A stretch of 64,000 bases of DNA, taken from assembly GCA_965262785.1 (NCBI GenBank), contig OZ253559.1, forward strand, positions 1,922,001 through 1,986,000. Reading direction: 5' to 3'. Made by a program: the position numbers and the translations under genes. Position 1 is the stretch's first letter. Each line of letters starts with the position of its first letter. Below are positions 36,834 to 46,183 of this stretch, one piece after another. This DNA comes from G965218495 sp965262785. GTDB lineage: Bacteria > Bacteroidota > Rhodothermia > Rhodothermales > Bin80. The notes beneath the pieces were generated by a model. It searched no databases. It was not told the DNA's origin and saw nothing but the letters and a program-made list of their open reading frames with translations.

Positions 36834-38783
36834 CTATGTGGTCTGGTCGTGCGGGACAGGATCGCCTGCCTGTGTAGCGTACCTGAGCCTGGCCACCGCG
36901 CCGCGCCCTGCCAGCTGCCCGGCGGCGTAGTGTGCCACCATGGATGGGGATTGCCAGCGCCCTGCCAGCTGCGCCTCCGGCAGCGTGGCTCCGCGCTCTA
37001 TGAGCGACTGGGCGCTCCCCACCCGGAGGCTGTGGGCGCTGTGCCGGCCCTGGAGTCCGGCGCCGGCAGCGCGGCCGCGGACGATGCTCCGGATACTGGT
37101 GGGCGAGAGCGGGGACGGTGTGATCGTGCCCCCGCGCCGCATGCGCCTAAAAAGCGCCCCTTCCGACACCCCCGCAGCCTGCAGGTAGGCCGTGATGCGC
37201 TGCATGGTTGGCGGCCCGAGGTAGAGCGTGCTGCCCCGGCCTTCCTGATCCGTCTTTGAGTGCGCGAGGACGAGCAGCCCGGAACCGTCCGCCTGGCGCT
37301 GAATATCGGCCACGGTGAGCGCGCTGGCTTCAGAGGCCCTCAGCAGTGCGTCCGACATGGTGGCCACCAGGGCCGCGTCACGGAGTCCGGAGAGACCGGC
37401 CTGCGCCGCCACTTGCGCGGTGGCGTCGGCCTGACTCCACGTGATACCCTCGACCTGTCCCCGCCCGCGGGTACGTCCCTCCCTGCGGATACCCGCTAGT
37501 GTCCGCTCCATGAGCGGCCCAAGTACGGGCGCGTCCCGGACCCCCACGCGGTGGGCGAAGCGCAGGGCCGCGGCGTGCAGAGCACAGGTGGCCGGCGCCT
37601 TGCCCGCCTCATGCATCGCGGCGAGGTAGGCGCTCGCGGTGACATCCGAGGCCTGCTCCCGGCCCAGCCACGCTAGCCAGGAATCCCACGCGTGGCGGTA
37701 AGCCCGCCGGGTGTTGGCCGAGAGCGAGGCGCTGATGAGTGCTGCCTGAGGGCCGCCGAGCGCCTCGGGCAGCGTACTGGCAACGGATAGTGTCGCCATG
37801 GTGGTTAACTTTCGATAACTGCGAATAGTCTGCCGAATGGATTGGGCCGCTTTGTTGCTTATGGCCGGGTTGAATCCCACAAACAGCTCTCCCGCACGAT
37901 TCTTTGTCCCCCGCGGCCGAAATGTGTAGCCGAGAAAGTCAAAAGATGTGTTGGGATAGCGACCCCGTCGGCTACTGCGCTTGCAGTATACAATCTGGGT
38001 CTTTACAGGATGTAGCGTCAACCCAACCTGCTTGAAGCGACGCGCTAATGCATCCCAGAGATCGCGGGTCTGGCGCTTGGATACGCAGTGACAAACCGCA
38101 TCATCCGCGTAGCGCTCAAACGGAATGGACGGGAAACACTTCTCCATCCACCGATCAAACGCGTAGTGCAGGAACAGATTCGCCAGTAGCGGACTGATGA
38201 CACCTCCTTGCGGCGTGCCCCGATCCCGGGCTTCTTCCGTTCCATCAGGCAATACCACCGACGCCGTCAGCCAGCGCTTGATGTACAGCAACACCCACTT
38301 CTGGTCGGTGTGCTTCCGTACCGCACGCATCAACAGATCATGGTCAATCGTGTCAAAGAACGACTTGATGTCCAGATCCAAGACCCACGCCCGCTCCCAA
38401 CAACGCTTCCGCGTCTGGGCCAAGGCCTGGTGTGCTGACTTGTTCGGCCGATACCCGTAGGAGTCCGCATGGAACACGCGTTCCAATGCTGGCTCCAGCG
38501 CCATTTTCGCCACCATCTGGGCGATCCGATCCGCAACTGTGGGAATCCCCAAAGGACGCGTGCCTCCACTCGCCTTGGGAATCTCTACCCTGCGTACCGG
38601 CTTCGGGTGATAGCTGCCCGATGCCATGCGATTCCAAAGCTTGTAGAGGTTATCCTCCAACTTAGCCTCAAAATCGGCAATGGACTGGCCATCAATCCCG
38701 GCCCCGCCCTGATTCGCCTTCACCCGATTCCAAGCCTCCCAAACCTTACGCTTGGTCACTGGAAACGGCTTTGTCTTCTTCAT
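36834..38783 (-). CDS. Group II intron reverse transcriptase fused in frame to a tyrosine recombinase
   Basis: 649 codons. Residues 1-327: group II intron RT with GIDGQSI, GYRPNKSAHQAL, TPQGGVISPLLANLFLHYAFD and the catalytic box YADD (225-228); it ends at RQTIRSYRKLTT and lacks the maturase domain. Residue 329 is the start Met of a complete 321-residue integrase (MATLSVASTLPEALGG) with Arg in LLRASE, Lys in AHSKTDQ, HSLR, GRWQS and Tyr in HYAAGQ. The junction lies in a dif-like site (37801-37824). The integrase ATG at 37799 probably also works alone. Whether the fused polypeptide is made is unknown. Confidence 0.85.
   Translation of the reverse strand: MKKTKPFPVTKRKVWEAWNRVKANQGGAGIDGQSIADFEAKLEDNLYKLWNRMASGSYHPKPVRRVEIPKASGGTRPLGIPTVADRIAQMVAKMALEPALERVFHADSYGYRPNKSAHQALAQTRKRCWERAWVLDLDIKSFFDTIDHDLLMRAVRKHTDQKWVLLYIKRWLTASVVLPDGTEEARDRGTPQGGVISPLLANLFLHYAFDRWMEKCFPSIPFERYADDAVCHCVSKRQTRDLWDALARRFKQVGLTLHPVKTQIVYCKRSSRRGRYPNTSFDFLGYTFRPRGTKNRAGELFVGFNPAISNKAAQSIRQTIRSYRKLTTMATLSVASTLPEALGGPQAALISASLSANTRRAYRHAWDSWLAWLGREQASDVTASAYLAAMHEAGKAPATCALHAAALRFAHRVGVRDAPVLGPLMERTLAGIRREGRTRGRGQVEGITWSQADATAQVAAQAGLSGLRDAALVATMSDALLRASEASALTVADIQRQADGSGLLVLAHSKTDQEGRGSTLYLGPPTMQRITAYLQAAGVSEGALFRRMRRGGTITPSPLSPTSIRSIVRGRAAGAGLQGRHSAHSLRVGSAQSLIERGATLPEAQLAGRWQSPSMVAHYAAGQLAGRGAVARLRYATQAGDPVPHDQTT
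37801..37824 (-). other. dif-like half-site at the RT-integrase junction
   Basis: Minus strand: TTCGCAG then arm TTATCGAAAGTTAACC, starting 19 nt before the integrase ATG. The arm and spacing match the other type-2 integrase loci (18 nt at 52501 and 11350). The left arm is RT coding sequence and does not pair, as expected if the integrase recombined into the intron gene at a non-cognate site. Confidence 0.65.
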
Positions 38784-39337
38784 TAAAGTCCTCCCGCTAA
38801 GGTTGCCTCAATAAGTCCGACAGCATAGGCCACCCCCTTCGCTCTGACCCCATTACAGGACCTTCATCACTAGTACGAGGTGGTCCGCCCTTGTGGAGCA
38901 CATCGGTACTCAACGACTTGCAGGTATTGCCTGCTTGCCGCGCTCCCTTAACAGCGCTCCGACAAGTTCTCACGTTCCACGCAAGGGCCTAAACCGCGCT
39001 CTCGCCGCCTTTATGCCGGATGCCGATCGGGCAGTAACCAGGTGTCTTCCGACCTTGTCCCGGTGATAGCTCTCTACACCGGTTTTGACATCATCTAAGA
39101 CGTTTCGACACGTCATCAGCGGTTCACTTTCGTTCGACTTCAACGGTTCACACCTGACAGGGTCCTGCCCTGCCTTTTCCCGCTCGCTCATCACCAAGCC
39201 TCTTAAGCTCAGCAACAGCGGGTGGTTTGCAGCCTCCGCCTGAACAGCGGCTGCGGGGGGCCGTCCCCCATCCCTCACGTAGTTCGGGACACGTTACCTA
39301 TATCATACTCTCACCTCCGTGTCCCTTCGTGACACAC
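37815..39337 (-). mobile_element. Group II intron, 3' truncated
   Basis: 5' boundary at 39337: exon CAGACGAAGCTCT then GTGTGTCACGAAGGG (GUGYG consensus). The exon matches codons 30-36 of the transposase at 40687. The structured leader (38784-39337) precedes the RT gene. The 3' side (maturase, domains V-VI) is missing because the integrase joins at about 37815, so it cannot splice in cis. Confidence 0.75.
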
Positions 39338-39572
39338 AGAGCTTCGTCTGCAACTCGGTCAAAGGACCGAGCAGCTCCTCCGCACAGGAGAAAAGCGTCT
39401 TTTGGTGACTTATCCAAGAACACAGTATCTTCCTTCCAAGAGACATGGTTGCCTCCGTTGTCTTAGAGATTTAGAGTACCTCTGAAGATACCAAATCGGA
39501 GGCGCCAGTCCCTTATCTCCCCTCGCCTGCAACGGGAAAAATCACCAGTTTCGTGGTTTTTGCAAGAGGCTC
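39338..39572 (-). mobile_element. IS left-end fragment with transposase start (intron 5' exon)
   Basis: Minus-strand copy of the first 235 bp of the IS at 40560-42040: outer end GAGCCTCTTGCAAAAACCA at 39572, promoter region, and the first 36 transposase codons (ATG at 39446) up to the intron insertion point. The rest of the IS was lost together with the intron 3' end. Confidence 0.8.
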
Positions 39573-39647
39573 GTAGGTACGCCCATTTTCTTTCCCCCAA
39601 GTACGCTAAATTCGGCCCATTGGCGAAGTCCCAAACTCTAGGCAGGC

Positions 39648-39875
39648 ATGATATTCCTTAAGTCTTGGTTCAGATTCCTAATAGGATGTGCCTTGGCACT
39701 ACTCTTGCTGCTAGTTGTCGGGTCGTGTGACACGACCTCGACTGACGAGTGCCGATATGCCAATTGTACGGAGTTAAGAAGGGATTATCCTTCTGGCGTG
39801 TCTAAAGGGCATTGCGCCTATCGGCCAGCATTAGACCGAGATAACGATAATCACGCCTGCGAGATAGAAGGATAG
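39648..39875 (+). CDS. Small lipoprotein-like protein with Excalibur domain
   Basis: 75 residues. Hydrophobic N-terminus (FLIGCALALLLLLVVGSCD) with a possible lipobox Cys, then an Excalibur-type calcium-binding motif: ANCTELRRDYPSG, GHCAYRP and DRDNDNHACE. Probably cell-surface. Such domains accompany surface nucleases and adhesins, but no catalytic part is present. The DNA is more AT-rich than the surrounding mobile elements. Confidence 0.75.
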   Translation: MIFLKSWFRFLIGCALALLLLLVVGSCDTTSTDECRYANCTELRRDYPSGVSKGHCAYRPALDRDNDNHACEIEG

Positions 39876-39933
39876 TTCAATTAGAGAGTCGGGCATACTC
39901 TTGAACGCCAGACATCATATTCTGTCATAAGCT

Positions 39934-40581
39934 ATGAATCAGGCCCTGTTTCTACTAGCAATTTCAGCCGCTATCACTGGTTCCAAGTGTTCTGATGATG
40001 TCGGCAACACAGCCTCCAACGTCGGGCGAACGGAGCCAACTGGTGTGGTCGCGAATATGTTCGATTTGAATTGGGAGTTGGTCGGCAGCGACCTAATGCT
40101 CTCTATAGACACTGACTTGCCGGGCGAAACCGAGGTGATTGTATCTCTACGCCGCTCTTATTACGAAGTTGGCAATTCAGAGTCTTACGCCAGAGACTAC
40201 TTTGAAGAGCGCAGCCTCATATCACGATGGCGCGAACCTCGACAGATCGCTATCGATGATGAAGCGTGGAAGGCTGACTTAAAGGCACACCAAGACGAAA
40301 TGGCCAGGATTTCTAGTGATCTGGCGTTTGAAATAGAGACAATTTCAAATGAAATCGAAATACGAGCTGTTGTCCATACAAACCAACCAGACCCACGTTT
40401 CGGAGGTCGAGGCAACCCTGAGTTGACGGGCCCAGTAGTGTCAGACGGAACATTCAGAGTCGTTGAGGCCGAAAAATCGATTAGCCGCCCTCTTTCAGGC
40501 CCAGCGCCAGGTAGGGCTTCGAGTCAGACACCATTCGATGGACTTAAAGTAGGCCAAACGAGCCTCTTGCAAAAACCCTGA
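39934..40581 (+). pseudogene. Secreted protein of unknown function, 3' end replaced by an IS
   Basis: 215 codons: hydrophobic start (MNQALFLLAISAAITGSKC), a beta-rich domain (NWELVGSDLMLSIDTDLPGETEVIVSL), then a charged helical part. The genuine sequence ends at DGLKVGQT; the last six residues (SLLQKP) and the stop come from the IS end at 40560. AT-rich relative to the window. No family recognised. Confidence 0.6.
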
Positions 40582-42040
40582 AACAGGTGGTTTTTCCCGT
40601 TGCGGGCGAGGGGAGATAAGGGACTGGCGCCTCCGGTTTTGGTATCTTCAGAGGTACTCTAAATCTCTAAGACAACGGAGGCAACCATGTCCCTTGGAAG
40701 GAAGATACTGTGTTCTTGGATAAGTCACCAAAAGACGCTCTTCTCCTGTGCGGAGGAGTTGCTCGGCCCTTTGACCGAGTTGCAGACGAAGCTCTTGAAC
40801 GTGTTGGATATCGTTCGCGTTGAGTGCTATCTGCGCAGCGATCCCACGGCAGCGCGCGGGCGTCCGCTGCAGGATCGTGCGGCGCTTGCACGGGCGTTTC
40901 TGGCGAAGGCGGTCTACAATATTGGAACGACCCGCGCGTTGATCGACCGGATTTGCTCGGACCCACAGCTGCGCCGCTTGTGTGGGTGGGAACGTCAAGA
41001 CCAGGTTCCAAGCGAGGCAACCTTTTCACGCGCATTCGCAGAGTTTGCCATGACTAGTCTTCCAGATCAGATGCATCGTGCGCTGATCGAATCGTGCTAC
41101 CAGGAGGAGGAAGTGGTTGGACATATCTCCCGTGATTCGACGGCGATTCAGGCGCGCGAGCGCCCTGCTGCGAAGGAGCCGGCGCCTGCCAAGCGCAAGC
41201 CTGGGCGACCGCGTAAGGGAGAGGAACCTGCAAAGAAGGAGCGACGCGTCGTACGCCAGTTGGGTATGAGCCTGCAGGAGATGGAAGAAGACCTGCCAAA
41301 GGAGTGCAACCGGGGAGTCAAGCGCAATTCCAAGGGCTACAAGCAAAGCTGGAGTGGCAGATGGGGGCATACCGATCAGTTGCATCGTGACGTCCGCATC
41401 CGTGCATGACAGTCAGGTGGCCATTCCGCTGGGGACCAAGTCCGCCGAGCTGGTCACGAGTCTATACGATTTGATGGATAGCGCCTATGATGTGGAGGAG
41501 ATACGCCTTCACAGCCAGCGTCTTGGACACGTGCCGATCATTGACCAGCACCCGCGTACACGCGCTGGGAAGGAGGCGCTAAAGCGTGAGGCGAAGGCCC
41601 AGCGTGCGGCTGGATTTGTACCGCCCGTGCGTGAGCGCTACAAGGAGCGTTCGACCGTCGAGCGCGTCTTTGGTCGCCTCAAGGACGAGTATGGCGGCCG
41701 TCACGTTCGCGTACGTGGCAACGCGAAGGTGCAGTGTCACCTCATGTTCGGTATGCTCGCGCTGACCGTGGACCAGATGGCGCGACTGCTGGGCTAAACG
41801 ACCTCAGCTGAGCGCAAAAAGGCGCCTGTCGTGCCAGGTGTGCAGGATAGGTGTGCGTGATTGTCACAGCCCATCGCCGACATCTGTCCTTCCGGGTCGC
41901 AATCACTGCACCGCTTGGCGTTTTCGAAGTGCGAAAACCACACCGGCGCCTTTCTTTCTTCAATCCACTGAATGCATGCTGAATTGCAGCGCCGATTGTC
42001 TATACTGACAATCCCGGTAGCCCATTTATGCAAGAGCCTC
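40560..42040 (+). mobile_element. IS element with frameshifted transposase (IS5/IS1182-like)
   Basis: Left end GAGCCTCTTGC at 40560 and right end complement (TGCAAGAGCCTC) at 42040 pair over 12 bp with one mismatch. No target duplication seen. A fragment of the same IS lies at 39338-39572, and its left terminal sequence forms the hairpin at 57498-57544. The 240 bp after the transposase hold no gene. Confidence 0.75.
40687..41797 (+). pseudogene. DDE transposase, frameshifted by a short deletion
   Basis: N-terminal frame 40687-41409 (MSLGRKILCSWISHQKTL, the Asp in SRDSTAIQARE). Near 41357 about 16 bases are missing between KQSWSG and ADGGIPIS, shifting to the frame that holds DLMDSAYDVEEI, STVERVFGRLKDEYGG and the end at 41797. 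Related to the transposase at 13482-14597 throughout. Inactive as it stands. Confidence 0.85.
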
Positions 42041-42077
42041 GGTATATCTTCAAGCCACCAAAGCCAATACCCGTGTC

Positions 42078-43031
42078 ATGGAAAAGAAGAAGCGTGGCCC
42101 CACAGTCCTCCTTGTGGTACTGGTCGTCATTATCATCGCCGCACTGTGCGATGACTCCGATGATTCAGCCGACTCCGTGGTGATATCCGTGGAGTGCAGG
42201 AAGGCCTTTAGGGCTGCTGCGGCCGTGGATGAGATGCGTGATACACATCGCGATTTATTCCCGGCTTATTCTGCATGTACCAATCTGGAAGAATGGAAGA
42301 ATGCTGATGCCATGTTTCCGGACGCCATTGACGGAGTTGATCCCATCAACTACGCGAGAAATGTTTGTGCTGGTAATCAGGCCGTACTAGGGTCGACCAC
42401 CATCTGCAAGGCCGTGAATACTCCCCCACCCGCTACGGCTGGCGGAGCGGGCGTACTGTCAGCCGAGCCCGTGGTAATATCCGCGGAGTGCAGGAAAGCC
42501 TTTAGGGCTGCTGCGGCCGTGGATGAGATGCGTGATACACATCGCGATTTATTCCCGGCCTATTCTGCATGTACCAGCCTGGAAGAATGGAAGAATGCTG
42601 ATGCCATGTTTCCGGACGCCATTGACGGAGTTGATCCCATCAACTACGCGAGAAATGTTTGTGCTGGTAATCAGGAAGAGCTGGGGGCATCAGCCATCTG
42701 TAAGGCCGTGAATGCTCCACCCGCCGCCCGTAAATCGTCACTTATAGCGTCGGATAGTACGGGGCTTCTTGGTGTACCCCTGCCAAGAGGAGCTGAGCTT
42801 ACCGAGGAAGAGCCCGGCGATCCTGCGTCCGGAATAGATCCAAAGGAGCACTATTCCATTGCGGCATCATCCAAGGACATAGCGGACTTTTTCACCCGTG
42901 AGTTGCCAGCGCAGGGTTGGTTCAAATCCGGGACTTCGACGGACACCTACCTGTTTTTCGATAAGGGCACATCCATGATCGGCGTTCTGATCAAGGCGGA
43001 CGGAGGCTCGTTTACCCTGATGGGGTCGTGA
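42078..43031 (+). CDS. Membrane-anchored protein with a duplicated 98-residue domain
   Basis: 317 residues: basic start and one transmembrane helix (VLLVVLVVIIIAALC), two nearly identical copies of a Cys-containing domain (VECRKAFRAAAAVDEM to AICKAV), and a C-terminal domain (YSIAASSKDIADFFT to GSFTLMGS). The repeats are 294 bp apart with only a few differences. Each holds three Cys in the same places (ECRKAF, YSACT, NVCAGN) plus one in ICKAV. Probably exported; function unknown. It starts 38 bp after an IS end. Confidence 0.7.
   Translation: MEKKKRGPTVLLVVLVVIIIAALCDDSDDSADSVVISVECRKAFRAAAAVDEMRDTHRDLFPAYSACTNLEEWKNADAMFPDAIDGVDPINYARNVCAGNQAVLGSTTICKAVNTPPPATAGGAGVLSAEPVVISAECRKAFRAAAAVDEMRDTHRDLFPAYSACTSLEEWKNADAMFPDAIDGVDPINYARNVCAGNQEELGASAICKAVNAPPAARKSSLIASDSTGLLGVPLPRGAELTEEEPGDPASGIDPKEHYSIAASSKDIADFFTRELPAQGWFKSGTSTDTYLFFDKGTSMIGVLIKADGGSFTLMGS
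42177..42714 (+). repeat. Recent in-frame tandem duplication (294-bp period)
   Basis: 42177-42420 and 42471-42714 are almost identical; differences are isolated substitutions (e.g. ACCAAT for ACCAGC), plus divergence at the 3' ends. Confidence 0.85.
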
Positions 43032-43201
43032 TCTTCACGATGGCTGCCTACGGTTGTGCGGTAGGCGGCTCTGTACGGGTCCCAGAATTGGCCCCGGCTG
43101 CAGGCCGCCCTATTCGGAACGCCCCCTGCGGAGGTCTGGCTATTCACCTGCCCGATCTTGGAGGCGGTACCAGAGTGCCGCCGGCGAGAACTTCGCCAGC
43201 C

Positions 43202-43258
43202 ATTCAGGCCCGTTTTCCGGGGCCTAAAACATTTCCGATAATAACACGTCGGGGGAAA
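43202..43258 (+). other. dif-like site with conserved hairpin flank
   Basis: ATTCAGGCCCGTTTTCCGG hairpin, CTAAAACA, arm TTTCCGATAA (43232-43241), spacer TAACAC, then a degenerate right arm GTCGGGGGAAA. Left half identical to the integrase-linked site at 46235. Right flank (AGCCCCGCGTCATGCC) is shared with 15511-15542. About 200 bp after the stop of the duplicated-domain gene. Confidence 0.6.
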
Positions 43259-43440
43259 GAATTGAGCGCCGTTAGCCCCGCGTCATGCCCTCATCCCCGG
43301 CACTGGCTCACGGAGCGTCGGCCCACGAGGTTAAGGAAATCATCGGGTATGTGTCACTGGCGACCAGCAGCAGATGCATCCATGCCCGGCTGGCTCCAGA
43401 CACGCATCCCCTCCTCATCCTCTAAAAACCGGCATCTTCA

Positions 43441-43475
43441 ATTGTCGCAGATCGGGAAATACTATTGACATTCAT
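43441..43475 (+). other. Half-site / istA-like scrap
   Basis: ATTGTCGCAGATCGGGAAAT followed by ACTATTGACATTCATC matches 17424-17459; similarity begins exactly at ATTGTCG in both places while the left neighbours differ. Either a recombined half-site or a fragment of istA, whose coding sequence it resembles. Confidence 0.4.
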
Positions 43476-43590
43476 CAATGAAGTTATGAATAAGAACGGT
43501 GCGGGCTTTAGAAACGCTTGTTGGAGCGTTTTCCAGCGCCTATACTTGTGCCGCTTGTAACATCACCCGCTAACAAAATCCTGTAATTCG

Positions 43591-43908
43591 ATGAAACGTA
43601 CATTGACCCGGCTTCTGGTCGGCAGAATGAGCATGAGGAAGCGTTACCTGAGTGTCTCTGCAGGTGTGGTGCTTGCCTTACTCGTAGTCTTTGCCAGTTT
43701 GACCTTTTCAGTGGAGTCAGACGCCGTTGCGCCGGGGAATTTGAAGTACTATGAATTCGAAGATAAAGATGGCTACTGCGATGATGAGGACGAGGCCCCG
43801 TGTGACAAGTTGATGGCGTGTAGGGACGAGTGTGAAGAAGGAGACTACTGCTGCCCCGATACCGTGACAGAGGAAGTCACACCTATCTGCCTGTGGGGCT
43901 GTGGGTAA
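43591..43908 (+). CDS. Small Cys-rich secreted protein
   Basis: 105 residues, possibly starting at an internal Met (MSMRKRYLSVSAGVV). Signal-like helix (VVLALLVVFASLTFSV), then an acidic Cys-rich mature part: YCDDEDEAPCDKLMACRDECEEGDYCC to PICLWGCG, nine Cys in about 55 residues, suggesting a disulfide-stabilised peptide. Not recognised. Same direction as the two genes that follow. Confidence 0.6.
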   Translation: MKRTLTRLLVGRMSMRKRYLSVSAGVVLALLVVFASLTFSVESDAVAPGNLKYYEFEDKDGYCDDEDEAPCDKLMACRDECEEGDYCCPDTVTEEVTPICLWGCG

Positions 43909-44058
43909 TAATGGCATCCGATGTCCATAGACCCACAGGATCGGTCCTCCTAACACCGGTTGTGAAGGGTGACGCTTGAAGCGCGCCAGCCGCTGCTTTG
44001 GGAATTCCACGAGGCTCTGCACACTGAACCTTCCCGAGGCCACACCCAGATGCCTCGC

Positions 44059-45189
44059 ATGATGGCGGACTCATACCGAACTGTGGTTCAGCACGCAGGA
44101 CAGGCGGGTTTCTTAACCTGTCTGCTGTTGGCGGGACTGCTCGCCGGATGCACGCCTCGTTCCAATGACCAGCCTGAACTGACTGTTCATCCGTCGGTGA
44201 TGGTTCCGTTTGAGGACCTGTTTGTGCTTGAAGACACGCTTGTACTGGATCCTTCCGTGATTGTAGGAAGGATTTGGTTTATGGATGTAGATGCTTCAGG
44301 CAGCGTACTCATCACTGACATTGCAGCGAACTTGGTTTACTTGTTTGCACCCGAGGGGCAGCATCAAGCGACCTACAGTATGGACACATGCCTCCCTGAC
44401 GGTGAACACAGTGTGTGGACATCGCGGTTTGCCGACGATGATCGTGTCATACTATCGACAATGGAAGGAGCCATGGTGGTTTTCGACAGGTCAGGGAATT
44501 GCCTGGCCAGCAGTCGAGAGCTAATCTCGTCGATCGTGGCTTTTTGCCCACATGGCGATTCCATATTCGCGTTTCGGGGACCACAGGGCAGGAATCTCGC
44601 ATCGACTTCCATTATGGGTGTCTATTCAATGGATTTGGATTTGGAGCGAGAGATCCTCTTGGAAGACCCCCAATTCTATACACTCAATCTAAGCTACAAG
44701 GGAATTGCGGGACGAGACATGGATTGCTTTAGTGATGGTCCCTACTACAAGTACCATGAGGACATGGATGCCAGACCCGCACACAGACAATCCCAGGTGA
44801 CCATGTCTCAGCCTGATTTCTTCGTCCAGCGAGATCGGGATATTCCTTCCGGATTTGCCAGCCGCGAGCGGAGTGAAGCGCTGGATGCCTTTCCGAGACT
44901 GGCGGGGGTGTACGCCTTGGATGGTGATACTCGCATGATGTTGTTCTGGGGCATTGGCGACGAGTTTCGTCCAGAGAACGTAACAGGGAGATTCGTGACT
45001 GGCATAAGCATAGTAAGCAATAGCAACAAGTTCAGGGGCAGGAGCACGGTGCCTCACAAAGCACCTGAGACTGCACGGCATGGGTACCTGTACTTCCTGG
45101 GCGACAATGTACAGACGGATGATGGAGACGTAGGCAATCCGACGGTGATACGATACAGATTCAAGGCACCGGAGGCCGCCGATGACTAA
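44059..45189 (+). CDS. Lipoprotein, probable six-bladed beta-propeller
   Basis: About 376 residues. Signal peptide and lipobox FLTCLLLAGLLAGC; ATG 44059 is chosen because it places this segment near the N-terminus (the frame is open to 43969). The mature part has repeating propeller-like strands (IWFMDVDASGSVLITD, LVYLFAPEGQHQATY, MVVFDRSGNCLASS, MGVYSMDLDLE), like the six-bladed propeller lipoproteins common in Bacteroidota. It overlaps the next gene by 8 bp, so the two are co-expressed. Confidence 0.65.
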   Translation: MMADSYRTVVQHAGQAGFLTCLLLAGLLAGCTPRSNDQPELTVHPSVMVPFEDLFVLEDTLVLDPSVIVGRIWFMDVDASGSVLITDIAANLVYLFAPEGQHQATYSMDTCLPDGEHSVWTSRFADDDRVILSTMEGAMVVFDRSGNCLASSRELISSIVAFCPHGDSIFAFRGPQGRNLASTSIMGVYSMDLDLEREILLEDPQFYTLNLSYKGIAGRDMDCFSDGPYYKYHEDMDARPAHRQSQVTMSQPDFFVQRDRDIPSGFASRERSEALDAFPRLAGVYALDGDTRMMLFWGIGDEFRPENVTGRFVTGISIVSNSNKFRGRSTVPHKAPETARHGYLYFLGDNVQTDDGDVGNPTVIRYRFKAPEAADD

Positions 45190-45772
45190 TGCGGTTCGCG
45201 CTACATTGTGGTTTGTTGTACCGTTTGGTGTAACGCTGCTCATAGCGTCGGCCTATGTGACGGGGCGCGGGGAACGCGGAGCGCCGGAAATCGAGCGTCG
45301 CGATACGAGTCAAACAAGAGCATTGCAGCTGGTGGGACGCACCATTTCCACCGCCGAGTTGATAGAAGCCCAAAGTCGTGCTTCTATCGTGGATCACGGT
45401 ATGACCCTGCCAGATACAGCAGTGGCAATCTTGCTGGGAGGAATTGGCTGTTCGATGAATCAGATGAAAGTGCTCCAACGCTGGTCGGACCCATCTGCGG
45501 AAATTGGTACTTTGGGGCATCCCGTGCTTGCCATCTATGCTGATCCGCTTATAGGCCCAGGAACCGGTGCCTATGAATCCCTGCTCCTGCGCCGTGTGAG
45601 CAGGGCCACGTTTCCGTTCTTGGTGTCCACGGACACAACCTTTAACCCGCGGGCCATGGGCATCCGCACGCCGCAAGTGGTCTTGGTGGAGTCCGGCGTG
45701 ATCACGCAGGTGTTCGATTCGGCCCCAAGATTGGAGCCTCCTTTGCCTGCTCTACGGCGTCCAGTGTTATAA
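45182..45772 (+). CDS. Membrane-anchored thioredoxin-like protein
   Basis: 196 residues. N-terminal helix (ATLWFVVPFGVTLLIASAYV), then a redoxin-like core: AVAILLGGIGCSMNQMKVLQRW (single Cys at the redox position), HPVLAIYADPL, TFPFLVSTDTTFNPRAMGIRTPQVVLVESGVI. A CxxC is absent (CSMN), so a one-Cys peroxiredoxin-like or inactive fold is possible. Start overlaps the propeller lipoprotein gene. Such lipoprotein/redoxin pairs occur in Bacteroidota; their job here is unknown. Confidence 0.55.
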   Translation: MTNAVRATLWFVVPFGVTLLIASAYVTGRGERGAPEIERRDTSQTRALQLVGRTISTAELIEAQSRASIVDHGMTLPDTAVAILLGGIGCSMNQMKVLQRWSDPSAEIGTLGHPVLAIYADPLIGPGTGAYESLLLRRVSRATFPFLVSTDTTFNPRAMGIRTPQVVLVESGVITQVFDSAPRLEPPLPALRRPVL

Positions 45773-46183
45773 TCACTGTTGCGCCCGGCTGGACACAATC
45801 CGTGATTAGGAGATATGTGTCCGGTGAAGTACATCTTTCGGCGAACTGGCTGGCTGCGGCCACGGACAAGCGAGGCGAGCAGAATCATGTGACGAGTTCG
45901 GTTAGAAGTTGCCGAAAACGGGGACGAGAGGTAAAAATGTTGGCCGTCCCTTATCGCCAGAAGTGAGTACACTGCACGCAGTTGAACACCTCGGAGAGTT
46001 CGGCTTTTGGCCATGACATAGACTGCCCGGGAGGGCATCGGGGGGCAATAAAAATGGGACGGGAACGCTCCAGGCGCTCTATCCCCTTCGCGCGAGCGTG
46101 GTGGCCCAAAACACATACCAGATCCCAGCGCCGCTCCAGCTGCCGCAGCGTGCACTCGATCCAGCGGTAACTGGCCCCTCGCC
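45773..46183. other. Stretch without recognisable gene
   Basis: About 410 bp. A 15-base match to the att flank at 52549 (AGAAGTTGCCGA near 45905) hints at a further decayed junction. No gene supported. Confidence 0.35.
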
